Shown piece after piece: positions 45,127 to 53,835 of a DNA stretch of 54,911 nt; position 1 is the first letter of the stretch; the number at the start of each line of letters is the position of its first letter. Below the pieces are notes generated by a model. It made no database searches. It worked only from the letters and a program-made list of their open reading frames with translations, and was not told where the DNA came from. Source of the DNA: JAKAWW01 sp049965095 (GTDB taxonomy: Archaea > Micrarchaeota > Micrarchaeia > Micrarchaeales > Micrarchaeaceae). Where the stretch lies: assembly GCA_049965095.1 (NCBI GenBank), contig JBMFWR010000004.1:1-54911 (forward strand), written 5' to 3'. Both the position numbers and the translations under genes were made by a program.

Positions 45127-46155
45127 TCAATGTGCGGCATACACGCCACATGGCCCTCCTATCACTTCGGCTTCCCTGTAGCCTTTCAGCAGTGTTGTGT
45201 AGTTGTCCCCTTGGTAGACTCCGCCAAGTGTGCTGCTTATTATAACGTATTTGTTTGCATTTAGCACGATTGACAGGGCGTTTGTATTATTGAATGCCTG
45301 GTTCCTGGTAAGCTCAACAAAGTTTACTGTGTAAACGCCGCTGCCCTCGTTTATCCTTTTGATTATCATCCCATATGGTATGAAGCTGCTCATGTTTTGG
45401 TATGAATATGAAGCTGGCGGCAATGAGCCATAAGTGCTAAGATATGTTGAGTTGTAAAGGGTGCTCGTGCACTTTGTGGTATTATCGTAAAGGGCGGTAT
45501 AGTTGAGCACAAGGCCGTAATAAATATTCTTGTTAAGCAGGCTTGTTATGTTCTGCGCTGTGATATTGAGCTGAGGTATTGTGGTGACGCTTGTTGTAGT
45601 GGTGGTAATTTTTGTAGTTGTATTTATCTTGGCTGTGCTGTTTGTGGCATTTATTATATTGGTAGTAATTTTTATGCCATTGTTGGAATTGTTTAAATTC
45701 CATGTAATGAATTTTATGCTTGAAGTATCTGGTGCAATTTGTAGGCTTGGGCTTACTGGTTTGATTGTAATGGTTGCGCTAGCGTTGCCTATCGCGTCTA
45801 GCCTTACCTCCATGGTTGTGAAATTACCATAGGTGTTTACTTTAGTGACATTGCCAAGGTTCAGGCTTACAAGTATTGCAGGTTTTACAAGTGCTGGCAT
45901 GCTGTCAATATATAAAGAAACGTGATCGTTTGATGGCGCAGAAGCAAGATATATGGCATATTCGCTTCCCGCTGCTTCAATTATAACTGGCTTGGAGCTA
46001 ATTGTAAGGTTGCTGCCCGATGTCCCTATATTAACTATGCCGCTCGGCTTTAGGGCCGAAATTGCAACAAGAGCGATTATTACAACAACAAGTGCAAGAC
46101 CGTAAATCATGTTATGCTTGTGTCTTTTTTTTGCAGCAACGTTACCGCTAGCCAT
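45127..46155 (-). CDS. Membrane-anchored Thr-rich surface protein
   Basis: 342 residues. A basic cytoplasmic tail and one helix (IYGLALVVVIIALVAISAL) are followed by a beta-rich domain, a Thr-rich linker (INTTTKITTTTTSVTT) and a C-terminal domain with two Cys (TTKCTST, GGPCGVYAA). It lies between the histidine kinase and response regulator but on the opposite strand. ATG 46155 is used; the upstream GTG-like codon belongs to the ribosome-binding motif. Family not recognised. Confidence 0.65.
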   Translation of the reverse strand: MASGNVAAKKRHKHNMIYGLALVVVIIALVAISALKPSGIVNIGTSGSNLTISSKPVIIEAAGSEYAIYLASAPSNDHVSLYIDSMPALVKPAILVSLNLGNVTKVNTYGNFTTMEVRLDAIGNASATITIKPVSPSLQIAPDTSSIKFITWNLNNSNNGIKITTNIINATNSTAKINTTTKITTTTTSVTTIPQLNITAQNITSLLNKNIYYGLVLNYTALYDNTTKCTSTLYNSTYLSTYGSLPPASYSYQNMSSFIPYGMIIKRINEGSGVYTVNFVELTRNQAFNNTNALSIVLNANKYVIISSTLGGVYQGDNYTTLLKGYREAEVIGGPCGVYAAH

Positions 46156-46282
46156 AAATACCATATTTGTTTGTCAATAAAGGTTTTTATCCCTTGCCAT
46201 TTTGAATCCTTTTTAACACGCTGCCACGCCAAAATGCAAAAGTATAATATTTATTGCTGCGATATGCTATAAGGTGACCAAT

Positions 46283-47518
46283 ATGCAGATGAACCAACCC
46301 GGTTCCGCAAATTCCTTTGATAGTAAAACCTTTGTGCTAGACATTCTTAACGAGCGTCAGCAAATAACCTACAACGAGCTGAGCAATATGGCCTTTAGCA
46401 GGGGCATACCAGAACCAAGCTTGAAGCAAGGCCTTTCCGAACTTGAAGGGAGCAAGATCATAGCATCAAGGAGCAACGGCGGCATACTTACCTATTACGT
46501 GCTACAAGACCTAAACACGCTGCGCAAGGTGCTCATAGTAGAAGACGACAAGAACATAAACAAGCTGATGGCCCTTTCAATAGGCAAAGACTTCGAGATA
46601 AGCCAGGTGTATGATGGAGCTGAAGCCGTGCCTTTTGTGAGAAAGAACAAACCGGATCTGGTGATATTGGATCTTATGCTTCCACATAAGGACGGGCTTG
46701 ACATATGTCAGACAATAAAGACAGATCCGGAGATAAGCAACACAATAGTGATAATAGTAAGTGCAATGGATCCGACCACAAACAGGTTCAAGGGGATAAA
46801 ATATGGCGCAGACTATTACATAAAGAAACCTTTTGAGCCAAAGGATTTGCGCAATCTGGTCACGCTGTTCCTGAAGAAGAAGGGCAAGAGGTTCGATCCA
46901 CTCATAGACCTTCCTGATGAAGAAAGACTGTCTAACGAGATAGAGCATTCCATAAAGGCGGATTCGCATTATACGATAGGGGCGCTGAAAGTAAACAATC
47001 TTGGCGAGTATGCAATGAAGTTCGGGGAGAAATCAGCAATGGTTATACTGCGCCTAATATCCCAGCTGCTCCAGGACACGATAAGCACGAAGGTCAGCAA
47101 CGTATTTGTTGGGTTCCTCAACAGTGAGATGTTCATGCTTGCAGGCCCTGATGAAGAAGTGAAGCGTGCAGTAGATGAGGTGAAGCAAGAATTCAATGCC
47201 GTAATACCATTCATAATGCAGGACCAGGGCTACAAGCCTCCAGACCTTTTGGACATAGACAATGTTTTTGACGGGGTGCTTGAGGACGTTCCAAAGCTTA
47301 ACCTGACATTCGAGGTAATGCAGAAGGAGAAGATAAAGGAGCGCAGGGAAGAAATATTGAGAAGCAAGGGTAGCAATCCCTCAAACAAGCCGATAGGCGC
47401 ATATACATACGAAGAGCTGCAGCAGCTTTTCGGAAACCAGGATCTCGACATAAAAATAACAAGGGATTCAAGCGGCGTGAAGCTTCAAATAGGCAAGGAT
47501 AGCAAGGAGGATGAATAA
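46283..47518 (+). CDS. Response regulator: winged helix, receiver, and GGDEF-like remnant
   Basis: 411 residues. An N-terminal winged helix (ITYNELSNMAFSRGIPEPSL) leads into a receiver with the acidic pair VLIVEDDKN, phospho-acceptor Asp in LVILDLMLPHKDG, and Lys in DYYIKKPFEP. Residues ~220-330 resemble a GGDEF/cyclase fold without the signature loop, then a helical and basic tail. AAGGTG lies 5 nt before ATG 46283. Its stop is immediately followed by the ATG of a pilin gene, so a role in surface structures is inferred. Confidence 0.85.
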   Translation: MQMNQPGSANSFDSKTFVLDILNERQQITYNELSNMAFSRGIPEPSLKQGLSELEGSKIIASRSNGGILTYYVLQDLNTLRKVLIVEDDKNINKLMALSIGKDFEISQVYDGAEAVPFVRKNKPDLVILDLMLPHKDGLDICQTIKTDPEISNTIVIIVSAMDPTTNRFKGIKYGADYYIKKPFEPKDLRNLVTLFLKKKGKRFDPLIDLPDEERLSNEIEHSIKADSHYTIGALKVNNLGEYAMKFGEKSAMVILRLISQLLQDTISTKVSNVFVGFLNSEMFMLAGPDEEVKRAVDEVKQEFNAVIPFIMQDQGYKPPDLLDIDNVFDGVLEDVPKLNLTFEVMQKEKIKERREEILRSKGSNPSNKPIGAYTYEELQQLFGNQDLDIKITRDSSGVKLQIGKDSKEDE

Positions 47519-48076
47519 ATGGGCAAGGTGCAAAAGGCCAAAAAGATCCAGGCATCGATGGACTTTCTCATATCGTACGGCATAGCAATACTTATAATAT
47601 TGGTTGCGCTTTACGTAGTGTACAAAATCGGGATATTCAATGCCACGCTGGTGCCTGTGTACTGCACACCCACACCTCCATTTGCATGCAATCTTGCCCA
47701 GATCAACACAAATGGCGTGCTTACTATTTCAATGGTGCAAGCTGCTGGAGGTGCCATAAATATTACGGGCATAGCCTGTTCAAGCGCAGTCAACAGCACA
47801 GGAAATGGGCCAAAATATGGCAATATTCATGTAGAATCGTATAAGGCAGCACCCCAATATTATCCGAATAATGCACTGCAGAATGGGCTTGTAGTATATC
47901 CAAGCTCGGTATTCGTGCTTAGCACATACTGCTACAATAGTGGTTCTGGCATAGCAACAGCATCCCTTGGCAATACCTTCAATGGCTACGTATGGCTCAA
48001 TTTTACCTATTCCGGGCTCCCGCAGAGCATGCACAATGTTGAAGCCGTGGCGATATTCAGCTCAAAGTACAGCTAA
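47519..48076 (+). CDS. Type IV pilin-like protein (class III signal peptide)
   Basis: 185 residues. KAKKIQASMDFLISYGIAIL is a prepilin-type leader and hydrophobic assembly helix; the head domain is beta-rich with four Cys (VYCTPTPPFACN, GIACSS, TYCYNSG). The ATG abuts the response regulator stop (TAAATG). It would be processed by an archaeal prepilin peptidase and assembled into a filament or left in the membrane. Confidence 0.78.
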   Translation: MGKVQKAKKIQASMDFLISYGIAILIILVALYVVYKIGIFNATLVPVYCTPTPPFACNLAQINTNGVLTISMVQAAGGAINITGIACSSAVNSTGNGPKYGNIHVESYKAAPQYYPNNALQNGLVVYPSSVFVLSTYCYNSGSGIATASLGNTFNGYVWLNFTYSGLPQSMHNVEAVAIFSSKYS

Positions 48077-48175
48077 AGAAAATACGAATAAAAATAGTAA
48101 AATCTGGAATCCTGAAATGAAGTGAATTAAAACAGGAAAAAAAGCAACTGAAAAAATGGGCAAGAAAAATAGCAA

Positions 48176-48682
48176 TTATACTCTTCTGCCCCTTCTTCCT
48201 CCTGGCCTTCTTGTAGTATCAGTAGGTATCGGAGTTACATCCTCTATCCTGTTTATCCTGAGCCCGCTTCTTGCAAGTACCCTGACTACTGCCTGCGCGC
48301 CGTTGCCCGGTGTTTTTACTCCATGGCCTCCAGGCGCTCTTATCTGTATATTGATGTTTGTTATTCCCTTCTCTTTTGCGGTAGCGGCAACCTTGTATGC
48401 AGCTTGCATTGCCGCGTATGGTGATCCTTCCTGAGAATCTGCGTTTACCATCATCCCGCCGCTGCCCACTGCAATAGTCTCAGAGCCGCTCATATCTGTA
48501 AGCGTTATTATCGTGTCATTCTTAGAAGAATAAACATGTGCAACTGCCCATCTCTCAGGTTTTGATTTAACTGCTTGCTGTTCCATTGCCTTTGCTTCAT
48601 AAGATACCTCTTCCTTCTTTTCCGGCTTTTCATTTGTTGCCTCCTTAGGCTTTGCCTTTGCTTTTTTGTTGCTTCCTCCCAT
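48176..48682 (-). CDS. rps11: Ribosomal protein uS11, with N-terminal extension
   Basis: 168 residues. The uS11 core starts near residue 44 (WAVAHVYSSKNDTIITLTDM) and ends with the conserved PIPTDTTRRPGGRRGRRV. The first ~43 residues are Lys/Glu/Ala-rich and unusual in length, as archaeal uS11 is about 130 residues. ATG 48682 has GGTG upstream. It is the last gene of the uS13-uS4-uS11 operon. Confidence 0.95.
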   Translation of the reverse strand: MGGSNKKAKAKPKEATNEKPEKKEEVSYEAKAMEQQAVKSKPERWAVAHVYSSKNDTIITLTDMSGSETIAVGSGGMMVNADSQEGSPYAAMQAAYKVAATAKEKGITNINIQIRAPGGHGVKTPGNGAQAVVRVLARSGLRINRIEDVTPIPTDTTRRPGGRRGRRV

Positions 48683-48693
48683 CTAAAACACCA

Positions 48694-49260
48694 TCAACTT
48701 GCAGGGCTTCCTTCTGCCTGCTCGGCCTGCGCTTCTGCATTCGCACCCGCGCTTTCAGCGCTCTCCGCCTTTTGCTTGATTTCTATATCTATAGGCTTGT
48801 AGTACCCTATGTGCTTCTCGTCTTCATAGTCGACGAGCAATCCTGGTCTTGTAACACGCTTGCCGTCTATTGATATGTAGCCGTGTACAATAAGCTGCCT
48901 TGCCTGCTTTATGCTCTTTGCAAGACCTTTCCTGAATACAATTGTTTGAAGCCTCCTTTCAAGCAGCGCGGTTTCGTTAATATCAAGAAGGTTGTCAAGA
49001 GTTGTGGTTTCACTTGCAATGCTGAGCTTTTTGAGCCTTTCCATCATCTTGCTCTCCATGCTCTTGAACTTTGGATTGCCTGAAAGCATCTCTCTAACGT
49101 TCCTCCTGAGCCTGCTTATTTCGGTTTGTGCCTTCCACAGTTCTCTAAGGTTCTTCAAGCCGTATTGCTCGACTAGGCCGTGGTCGTATTTTATCCTTTC
49201 AAGGTTCCTTATGTCGCCAGGCTTCTCGTATTTCCTCCTGTTTCTCCTTGGTGCTCCCAT
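48694..49260 (-). CDS. rps4: Ribosomal protein uS4
   Basis: 188 residues. Conserved N-terminus (RRKYEKPGDIRNLERIKYDH) and S4 RNA-binding domain (LERRLQTIVFRKGLAKSIKQ, ARQLIVHGYISIDGKRV) followed by a ~30-residue Ala/Glu tail absent from most archaeal uS4. A primary 16S binder. It starts 4 nt after the uS13 stop. Confidence 0.96.
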   Translation of the reverse strand: MGAPRRNRRKYEKPGDIRNLERIKYDHGLVEQYGLKNLRELWKAQTEISRLRRNVREMLSGNPKFKSMESKMMERLKKLSIASETTTLDNLLDINETALLERRLQTIVFRKGLAKSIKQARQLIVHGYISIDGKRVTRPGLLVDYEDEKHIGYYKPIDIEIKQKAESAESAGANAEAQAEQAEGSPAS

Positions 49261-49264
49261 TCAA

Positions 49265-49816
49265 TCACTTGGCTTTTTGCTCCTTTTGGGCAGGCGCCTT
49301 TGCTTCCTTCTGCGCAGCCGCTACTGCCTTCTTGGTGACTCCAACTGTTGCCCCAGTTCTGCCCGTGGAGCGTGTGTGTTGGCCGCGTACCTTCTGGCCG
49401 TATTGGTGCCTGAAGCCGCGCCATGTTTTCAATGAAACATCCCTATTGACATCCTGCCTTGTTGCAAACATCAGGTCATTTCCGACATAATGCTTTGGCA
49501 TGTTTGAATCGGGGTCCTTGTTTCTGTTGAGCATAAAATCCGGTATGCCAACGGCATGTGGATCTTTTATTATTTTTTCAATATCGACTATCTGCTGTTC
49601 GCTCAGCGAGCCTATAGAAGTGCTTCTTGCAATGCCTAGTTTCTGTTCTATTTTTATAGATAGGGCATTGGAAAGGTTTGTGCTTATGCCCTTGACTTTC
49701 ATGAGCGCCCTCCATATGTTAAGTGATCCGTCAATGTCTCTGCCAGCTAACCTTACAATAGAAGTAGCTTCTTCCCTTCTTTGTGCACCTTTATGCTCTG
49801 CATTATGCTTTTCCAT
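49265..49816 (-). CDS. rps13: Ribosomal protein uS13
   Basis: 183 residues. VRLAGRDIDGSLNIWRALMK, GIPDFMLNRNKDP and the C-terminal YGQKVRGQHTRSTGRTGATV are typical. An extra ~20-residue Ala/Lys/Gln tail follows. ATG 49816 (MEKHNAE) is preferred; the GTG at 49828 is part of GGTG, the ribosome-binding motif, and coincides with the tRNA-Ser 3' end. Confidence 0.95.
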   Translation of the reverse strand: MEKHNAEHKGAQRREEATSIVRLAGRDIDGSLNIWRALMKVKGISTNLSNALSIKIEQKLGIARSTSIGSLSEQQIVDIEKIIKDPHAVGIPDFMLNRNKDPDSNMPKHYVGNDLMFATRQDVNRDVSLKTWRGFRHQYGQKVRGQHTRSTGRTGATVGVTKKAVAAAQKEAKAPAQKEQKAK

Positions 49817-49827
49817 TTTGAACACCA

Positions 49828-49941
49828 CGCCAGGGCTGGGATATTCAGCTATGAGCTTTTGAACCCAGGAGGCTCAGAAGAGCCATACGCTTTCAAGATT
49901 TCTCTCCAGGCGTACGCGTTACCGGATTCCGCCACCCTGGC
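49828..49941 (-). tRNA. tRNA-Ser(GGA) with two introns
   Basis: Acceptor GCCAGGG pairs with CCCTGGC with G73; a 5-bp long variable arm (GGCTC/GAGCC) and G73 fit Ser. The anticodon stem TACGC/GCGTA encloses 19 nt, so a 12-nt intron lies in the anticodon loop (49891-49909 region, canonical position 37/38); mature loop CTGGAGA. The T stem CTGGG/CCCAG encloses 23 nt. There TTCA pairs with TGAA with 3-nt bulges AAA and TAT and inner helix GCT/AGC. Excision of AGCTCATAGCTGAATA (16 nt, ~49842-49857) leaves TTCAAAT. It ends 11 nt before the uS13 ATG. Confidence 0.88.
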
Positions 49942-50101
49942 ATTTCACTATTTATTAATCATATAGGTATTAAAGCTTTTACAATAAGCTTATTTGCTAT
50001 ACTTTAAAGAATTTATGCGCAAGGATTATTAAATGTTTCGCTGCCTGTTATTCAACCATTTAAGTGTTGTTAGGCAAGCGTTAAGCGTATTCTTGTAATA
50101 A

Positions 50102-51505
50102 TCAAGTGTGCTGATATGAAGATGTCCCGTATGCCATCCCAATATTGACTGGCTGGCTTCCCACATTTATTGTTTTCACAACCTTGTTGCTTGTGGTGTT
50201 AATTAGGCTTACTGTATTAGAATACTGTTGTGTTACCATTAGGTATGATCCGTCTGGCGTCACTACTACTGTATTTACTCCGGATCCAACAGGTATCTTG
50301 GCAATGACATTGCCGTTAGTAGTGTTTATATAGCTAACGTAGTTTGATCCATAATTTGCGGAATAGAGAAACGCGCCGTCAGTAGTAAGATCTATATCTA
50401 TCGGATTGGCACCAAGAGGGACTGTACCTGTAGCAGTATTTGTGGCTGTCGATATGATACTTGCATTGTTTGAATAATAGTTTGTAACAAAGACTCTGGT
50501 ACCATCAGGTGTTACCGCCAAAGCTATTGGGTCTTGTCCTACATTTATGCTGGCTACCGGTTGGAATGTCTATTCATTTATGACTGTGACGTTGTTGCTA
50601 CCTGAATTTGCCACATACATGAAGGTTCCTGCGGGATTTGATATCACAGAATACGGGTAAGAACCAACGTTAACACTTGCAACTACATTGTCTGTTGAGG
50701 TGGATATGACTGTTATATTTGCAGAACCATAATTTGCGGTGAAAACATATTCCCCGTTTGGACTTTCCGAAATCATTATAGGCTCATAACCAACAGGTAT
50801 ACTCTTTACAACCGAACCTGTTTTTGTATTGATAACCGCTACATTGTCAGAGCCATAGTTGGACACATAAGCATAAGAGTTGTTCAATGAGAGCACTATT
50901 CCTGTAGGTTCAACGCCTCCTGAAGATATGGAGTTTACTACCGTAAAGTTGTACATCTTTATTACTGTTATATTATTAGAGCCATAATTAGTCACGTAAG
51001 CGTAAAACGAGTTTTTGAAATTGCCTGTCGATATTGGCAGTATTACCTTGCCAAAATTTTGTATCTGGCCTGTAAGCTGTTGTGTATTATAAAGTATCCA
51101 AAGATAACCTGAAAACGGGCTGCCAACCTGCGCATACAGAACAGGGCATTTAAAATTTAGCTTCACAAGCTGGCCCATGTTGTCGGTTGTGCTATTTATA
51201 TTCTGGAAGGTCAGCGGCGCCTGCAGCGATGTAGAGCATGCGGTTCCTACTATAGTCATCTGGGAAAACAATGTCTGCGACATTGTAACATTAAGATAGC
51301 CATTTGTTCCTATACCTGGATTTTCACAGTAAAAGCCCGTTGAGGAATAGCAAGCGGTTGGAACATGGAATTGGCTAAATACGTTCATATTGAACAGTGC
51401 GGCAAGCACAATAGCAATTACTAATATCGCCCAGCCATATGTCATCAAGTATTCCATCGCTGACTGAAGTTTTGCGTGCTTCAGCTTTTTTAAAGTGCCT
51501 GCCAT
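50102..51505 (-). pseudogene. Pilin-anchored YVTN beta-propeller protein interrupted by an in-frame TAG
   Basis: Starts at ATG 51505 with LQSAMEYLMTYGWAILVIAI, a class III signal helix nearly identical to that of the 28881 gene. A Cys-containing head is followed by propeller repeats containing YVTNYGSNNITVI and relatives. TAG at 50570-50572 (codon 312) follows NVTVINE, and the same frame then continues TFQPVASINVGQDPIALAVT with three further repeats to the stop at 50102. The repeat phase is preserved, so only one nonsense base separates the halves. It may be a recent null allele, a base-call error or a readthrough site. Confidence 0.75.
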
Positions 51506-51740
51506 GGTAACCAGTATAAAATATGAACAAGTATTTTTAATCCTTTTATCTTTACTGAATTGAAAATCTAGCAAGAAAAGCGAAAGTGCAAAGTACTACA
51601 TTGCAAGATTTTGTTTATTTTGACGAAATTCCACCAGGAAAATGCTAGTCTGTATTTTGTCTGCTGTAGACTATGCTCTATTGTAATCTTAATTAATATT
51701 TGACGGGCGCCATTTTTGCATGTTTATATGATAAGAAAAG

Positions 51741-51815
51741 CGGGCCCGAGGGGATTTGAACCCCTGACTTAGAGGTTAAAAGCCTCCCACTCTGGCCAAA
51801 CTGAGTTACGGGCCC
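51741..51815 (-). tRNA. tRNA-Lys(UUU)
   Basis: Acceptor GGGCCCG/CGGGCCC, D arm ACTC/GAGT, anticodon arm GGAGG-CTTTTAA-CCTCT with anticodon TTT, T arm AGGGG-TTCAAAT-CCCCT, G73. No intron and no encoded CCA. A TATATAAATA element on the same strand lies roughly 25-35 nt upstream (51840-51851). Confidence 0.95.
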
Positions 51816-52007
51816 AAGCATACTAAATACTCGCCGAATATTTATATATCTTTTGACTATGTGATGGTTCCAAAAACCAAAAAGGCACGATCTGCATCAA
51901 TGAAAAAGAATCTGCTTTGCTTTCACGCTTTTTTGCTATAGGTATTTTGAGAAGAGCAAATTGGATCATACATAAACAGGAAAAACCAATGCACATTTTG
52001 CTTAAGG

Positions 52008-52079
52008 CGCCCGAGGCAGGAATCGGACCTGCAACCTACTGGTTAACAGCCAGTCGCTCTACCATTGAGCTACTCGGGC
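52008..52079 (-). tRNA. tRNA-Asn(GUU)
   Basis: Acceptor GCCCGAG/CTCGGGC, D arm GCTC/GAGC, anticodon arm ACTGG-CTGTTAA-CCAGT with anticodon GTT, T arm GCAGG-TCCGATT-CCTGC, G73. No intron, CCA not encoded. It lies 30 nt downstream of the 52110-52853 gene on the same strand and may be read through from it. Confidence 0.95.
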
Positions 52080-52109
52080 ATCTTCTTATGTATATACGGG
52101 AAAGGTTTT

Positions 52110-52853
52110 TTAATGCTTTCTTACAGTGTTATTGCCTACTTGAAAAAATGGAAAAGGCTCAGCAAGGTTTATGACCCTCACATAGGTGAAGGTTTTTTCT
52201 GTGATCGTATCGACGAGCTCTATGCTGTCCTTGTTGAAATCGTATTTTATGTAGTTGAATATCTTGCCTTTATCTATCTTTGTATAAGCAAAAATTTTAC
52301 CGCTGTCCTTAAGCAATTCAAATGAGCCGATGTAGCGCTCTTTGTTGTGCTCAAAAGAATACACTTTCGCACTGCTTCCTCCATACTGCGAATCGTTTAT
52401 AAGAGACTTAACAAAGCTGTCAAAGTTTCCAACTTCGACGAGCAGAATATCGTACTCTGCCTTCTTTGGTTCAGTATATGGGTTTTTGAGCAGCTCAACT
52501 ATCGGCACTTTTATCGTGCTATAATCGCCAAGAGTTTGGGCAATGCTGTCCCTCAGCTCAACATTTTCGTTTTGGGCACCCTGGCCGTATAGGAAAAATT
52601 TTCCTATTTCTTTAGAATCATAGTAATATATGATTTGTATGCCGTTTACTTTTTCTCCATTTGCTATTATCTTGTAAGAGCCATTTTGCCTTATTGCGCT
52701 TATGTGCCTGTTTGACCCTCCGCCAAGCGCGTATCTTGCCAAATCAAAGAGTGAATTGAGCCCTACAAATGCTGCATCTATCGCCAATGCGTGGCTATGC
52801 CCTCTCCTATTGGAGCTCTTGCTATTCTTCCTAGTTTTTTTAGTAGTAGCCAT
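52110..52853 (-). CDS. Hypothetical protein
   Basis: 247 residues. A Lys/Ser/Arg-rich N-terminus (~20) is followed by a hydrophobic/amphipathic stretch (ALAIDAAFVGLNSLFDLARY) and a mixed alpha/beta body with YDILLVEVGNFDSFVKSLIN and a Phe/Tyr-rich end. No known motif is seen. It is followed by tRNA-Asn on the same strand. Confidence 0.55.
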   Translation of the reverse strand: MATTKKTRKNSKSSNRRGHSHALAIDAAFVGLNSLFDLARYALGGGSNRHISAIRQNGSYKIIANGEKVNGIQIIYYYDSKEIGKFFLYGQGAQNENVELRDSIAQTLGDYSTIKVPIVELLKNPYTEPKKAEYDILLVEVGNFDSFVKSLINDSQYGGSSAKVYSFEHNKERYIGSFELLKDSGKIFAYTKIDKGKIFNYIKYDFNKDSIELVDTITEKTFTYVRVINLAEPFPFFQVGNNTVRKH

Positions 52854-52873
52854 GAAAAGGACCTTCTAATTAT

Positions 52874-53698
52874 TTAAACGTATTTTGAGAGCTTGTCAAT
52901 GAGGTACATCACTGCATATGTTGGGGCATAAACATTTGGGAATGCCAATGCTCCGTTGCCTATTGCTTCATAATCATTAGGCACGGTCGCTTTCACAAGG
53001 AGCGTTATGTTTGCTTCTTTGTTTACGAGCGGGCTTACCGAAGAATTGACCAAAAGGTGCAACTTGTACATGCCAGGATCATATGCGTAAACTCTGTAGC
53101 TGAAGATCTTGGATGTGCTGTGCGGCGCTATTACTGTCTCGCTTAGATTCCATGCAGGTATGCCATAAGTGTTTATTATGAATGGGCTGTCTGAAACTCC
53201 TGTGTTGTTTATGCCTACGTATATGGTTGCGGGCTGGCCCGGTCCAACGCTTATATTTTCTGGATATACCTTCATGTTGAATACGTTGGGCGTTACGTTG
53301 ACAAAAGCCACAAAAGTGAGATTGCCTAGCTTCAGATAGTTGTCTATGGCCTTGAGGTAGAACTTATAGGTTCCATTCCTGGCATAGGGCGCAGCGGTTA
53401 TTTCTGCAGAGAGCTTTGGATTGTTTAGCGAAGAGTTTACTGCGACCCAGCCGGGCGGCAGTCCATACACAACAAGCCTATTCCATCCGTAATCGAAAAC
53501 AGCTCCAGAGCTATTTTTTGTAGAAGACAATATGGTTATGTAGAAAGGCTCTCCTGGGCCCACTTTGCCCAGAAATATGCTTCCATTGTTCAGTATCGTA
53601 GCGTTGTAAGGCTCGACAACCGAAACGTATGTAGCGTTAGAGTAAGCCGAAATTACGATAGCAAGCACGAATGCAAATATTATATAATAATACTTCAT
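52874..53698 (-). CDS. Exported beta-sandwich protein
   Basis: 274 residues. A signal peptide (YYIIFAFVLAIVISAYSNAT) precedes at least two Ig/CARDB-like domains (EPFYITILSSTKNSSGAVF; GPGQPATIYVGINNTGVSD) with many NxS/T sequons. A C-terminal segment (PTYAVMYLIDKLSKYV) could tie it to the membrane. It may be a surface-layer or pilus-associated protein; no family is named. Confidence 0.6.
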   Translation of the reverse strand: MKYYYIIFAFVLAIVISAYSNATYVSVVEPYNATILNNGSIFLGKVGPGEPFYITILSSTKNSSGAVFDYGWNRLVVYGLPPGWVAVNSSLNNPKLSAEITAAPYARNGTYKFYLKAIDNYLKLGNLTFVAFVNVTPNVFNMKVYPENISVGPGQPATIYVGINNTGVSDSPFIINTYGIPAWNLSETVIAPHSTSKIFSYRVYAYDPGMYKLHLLVNSSVSPLVNKEANITLLVKATVPNDYEAIGNGALAFPNVYAPTYAVMYLIDKLSKYV

Positions 53699-53835
53699 GT
53701 TTACACGGTTATTATTTGCATACCAAACTTTTTAACCCTTTCCAGATTATGGCGGAGATGCTATACGCTAGTCAAAGAAAAAATAGTCTTGAGGATATAT
53801 GCAGGATTGCAAATTTGTGCACACTAATTATATTC

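Noticed and set aside
51863..51940. 25-codon plus-strand ORF between tRNA-Lys and tRNA-Asn
   Set aside because: No ribosome-binding motif at proper spacing and no conserved feature.
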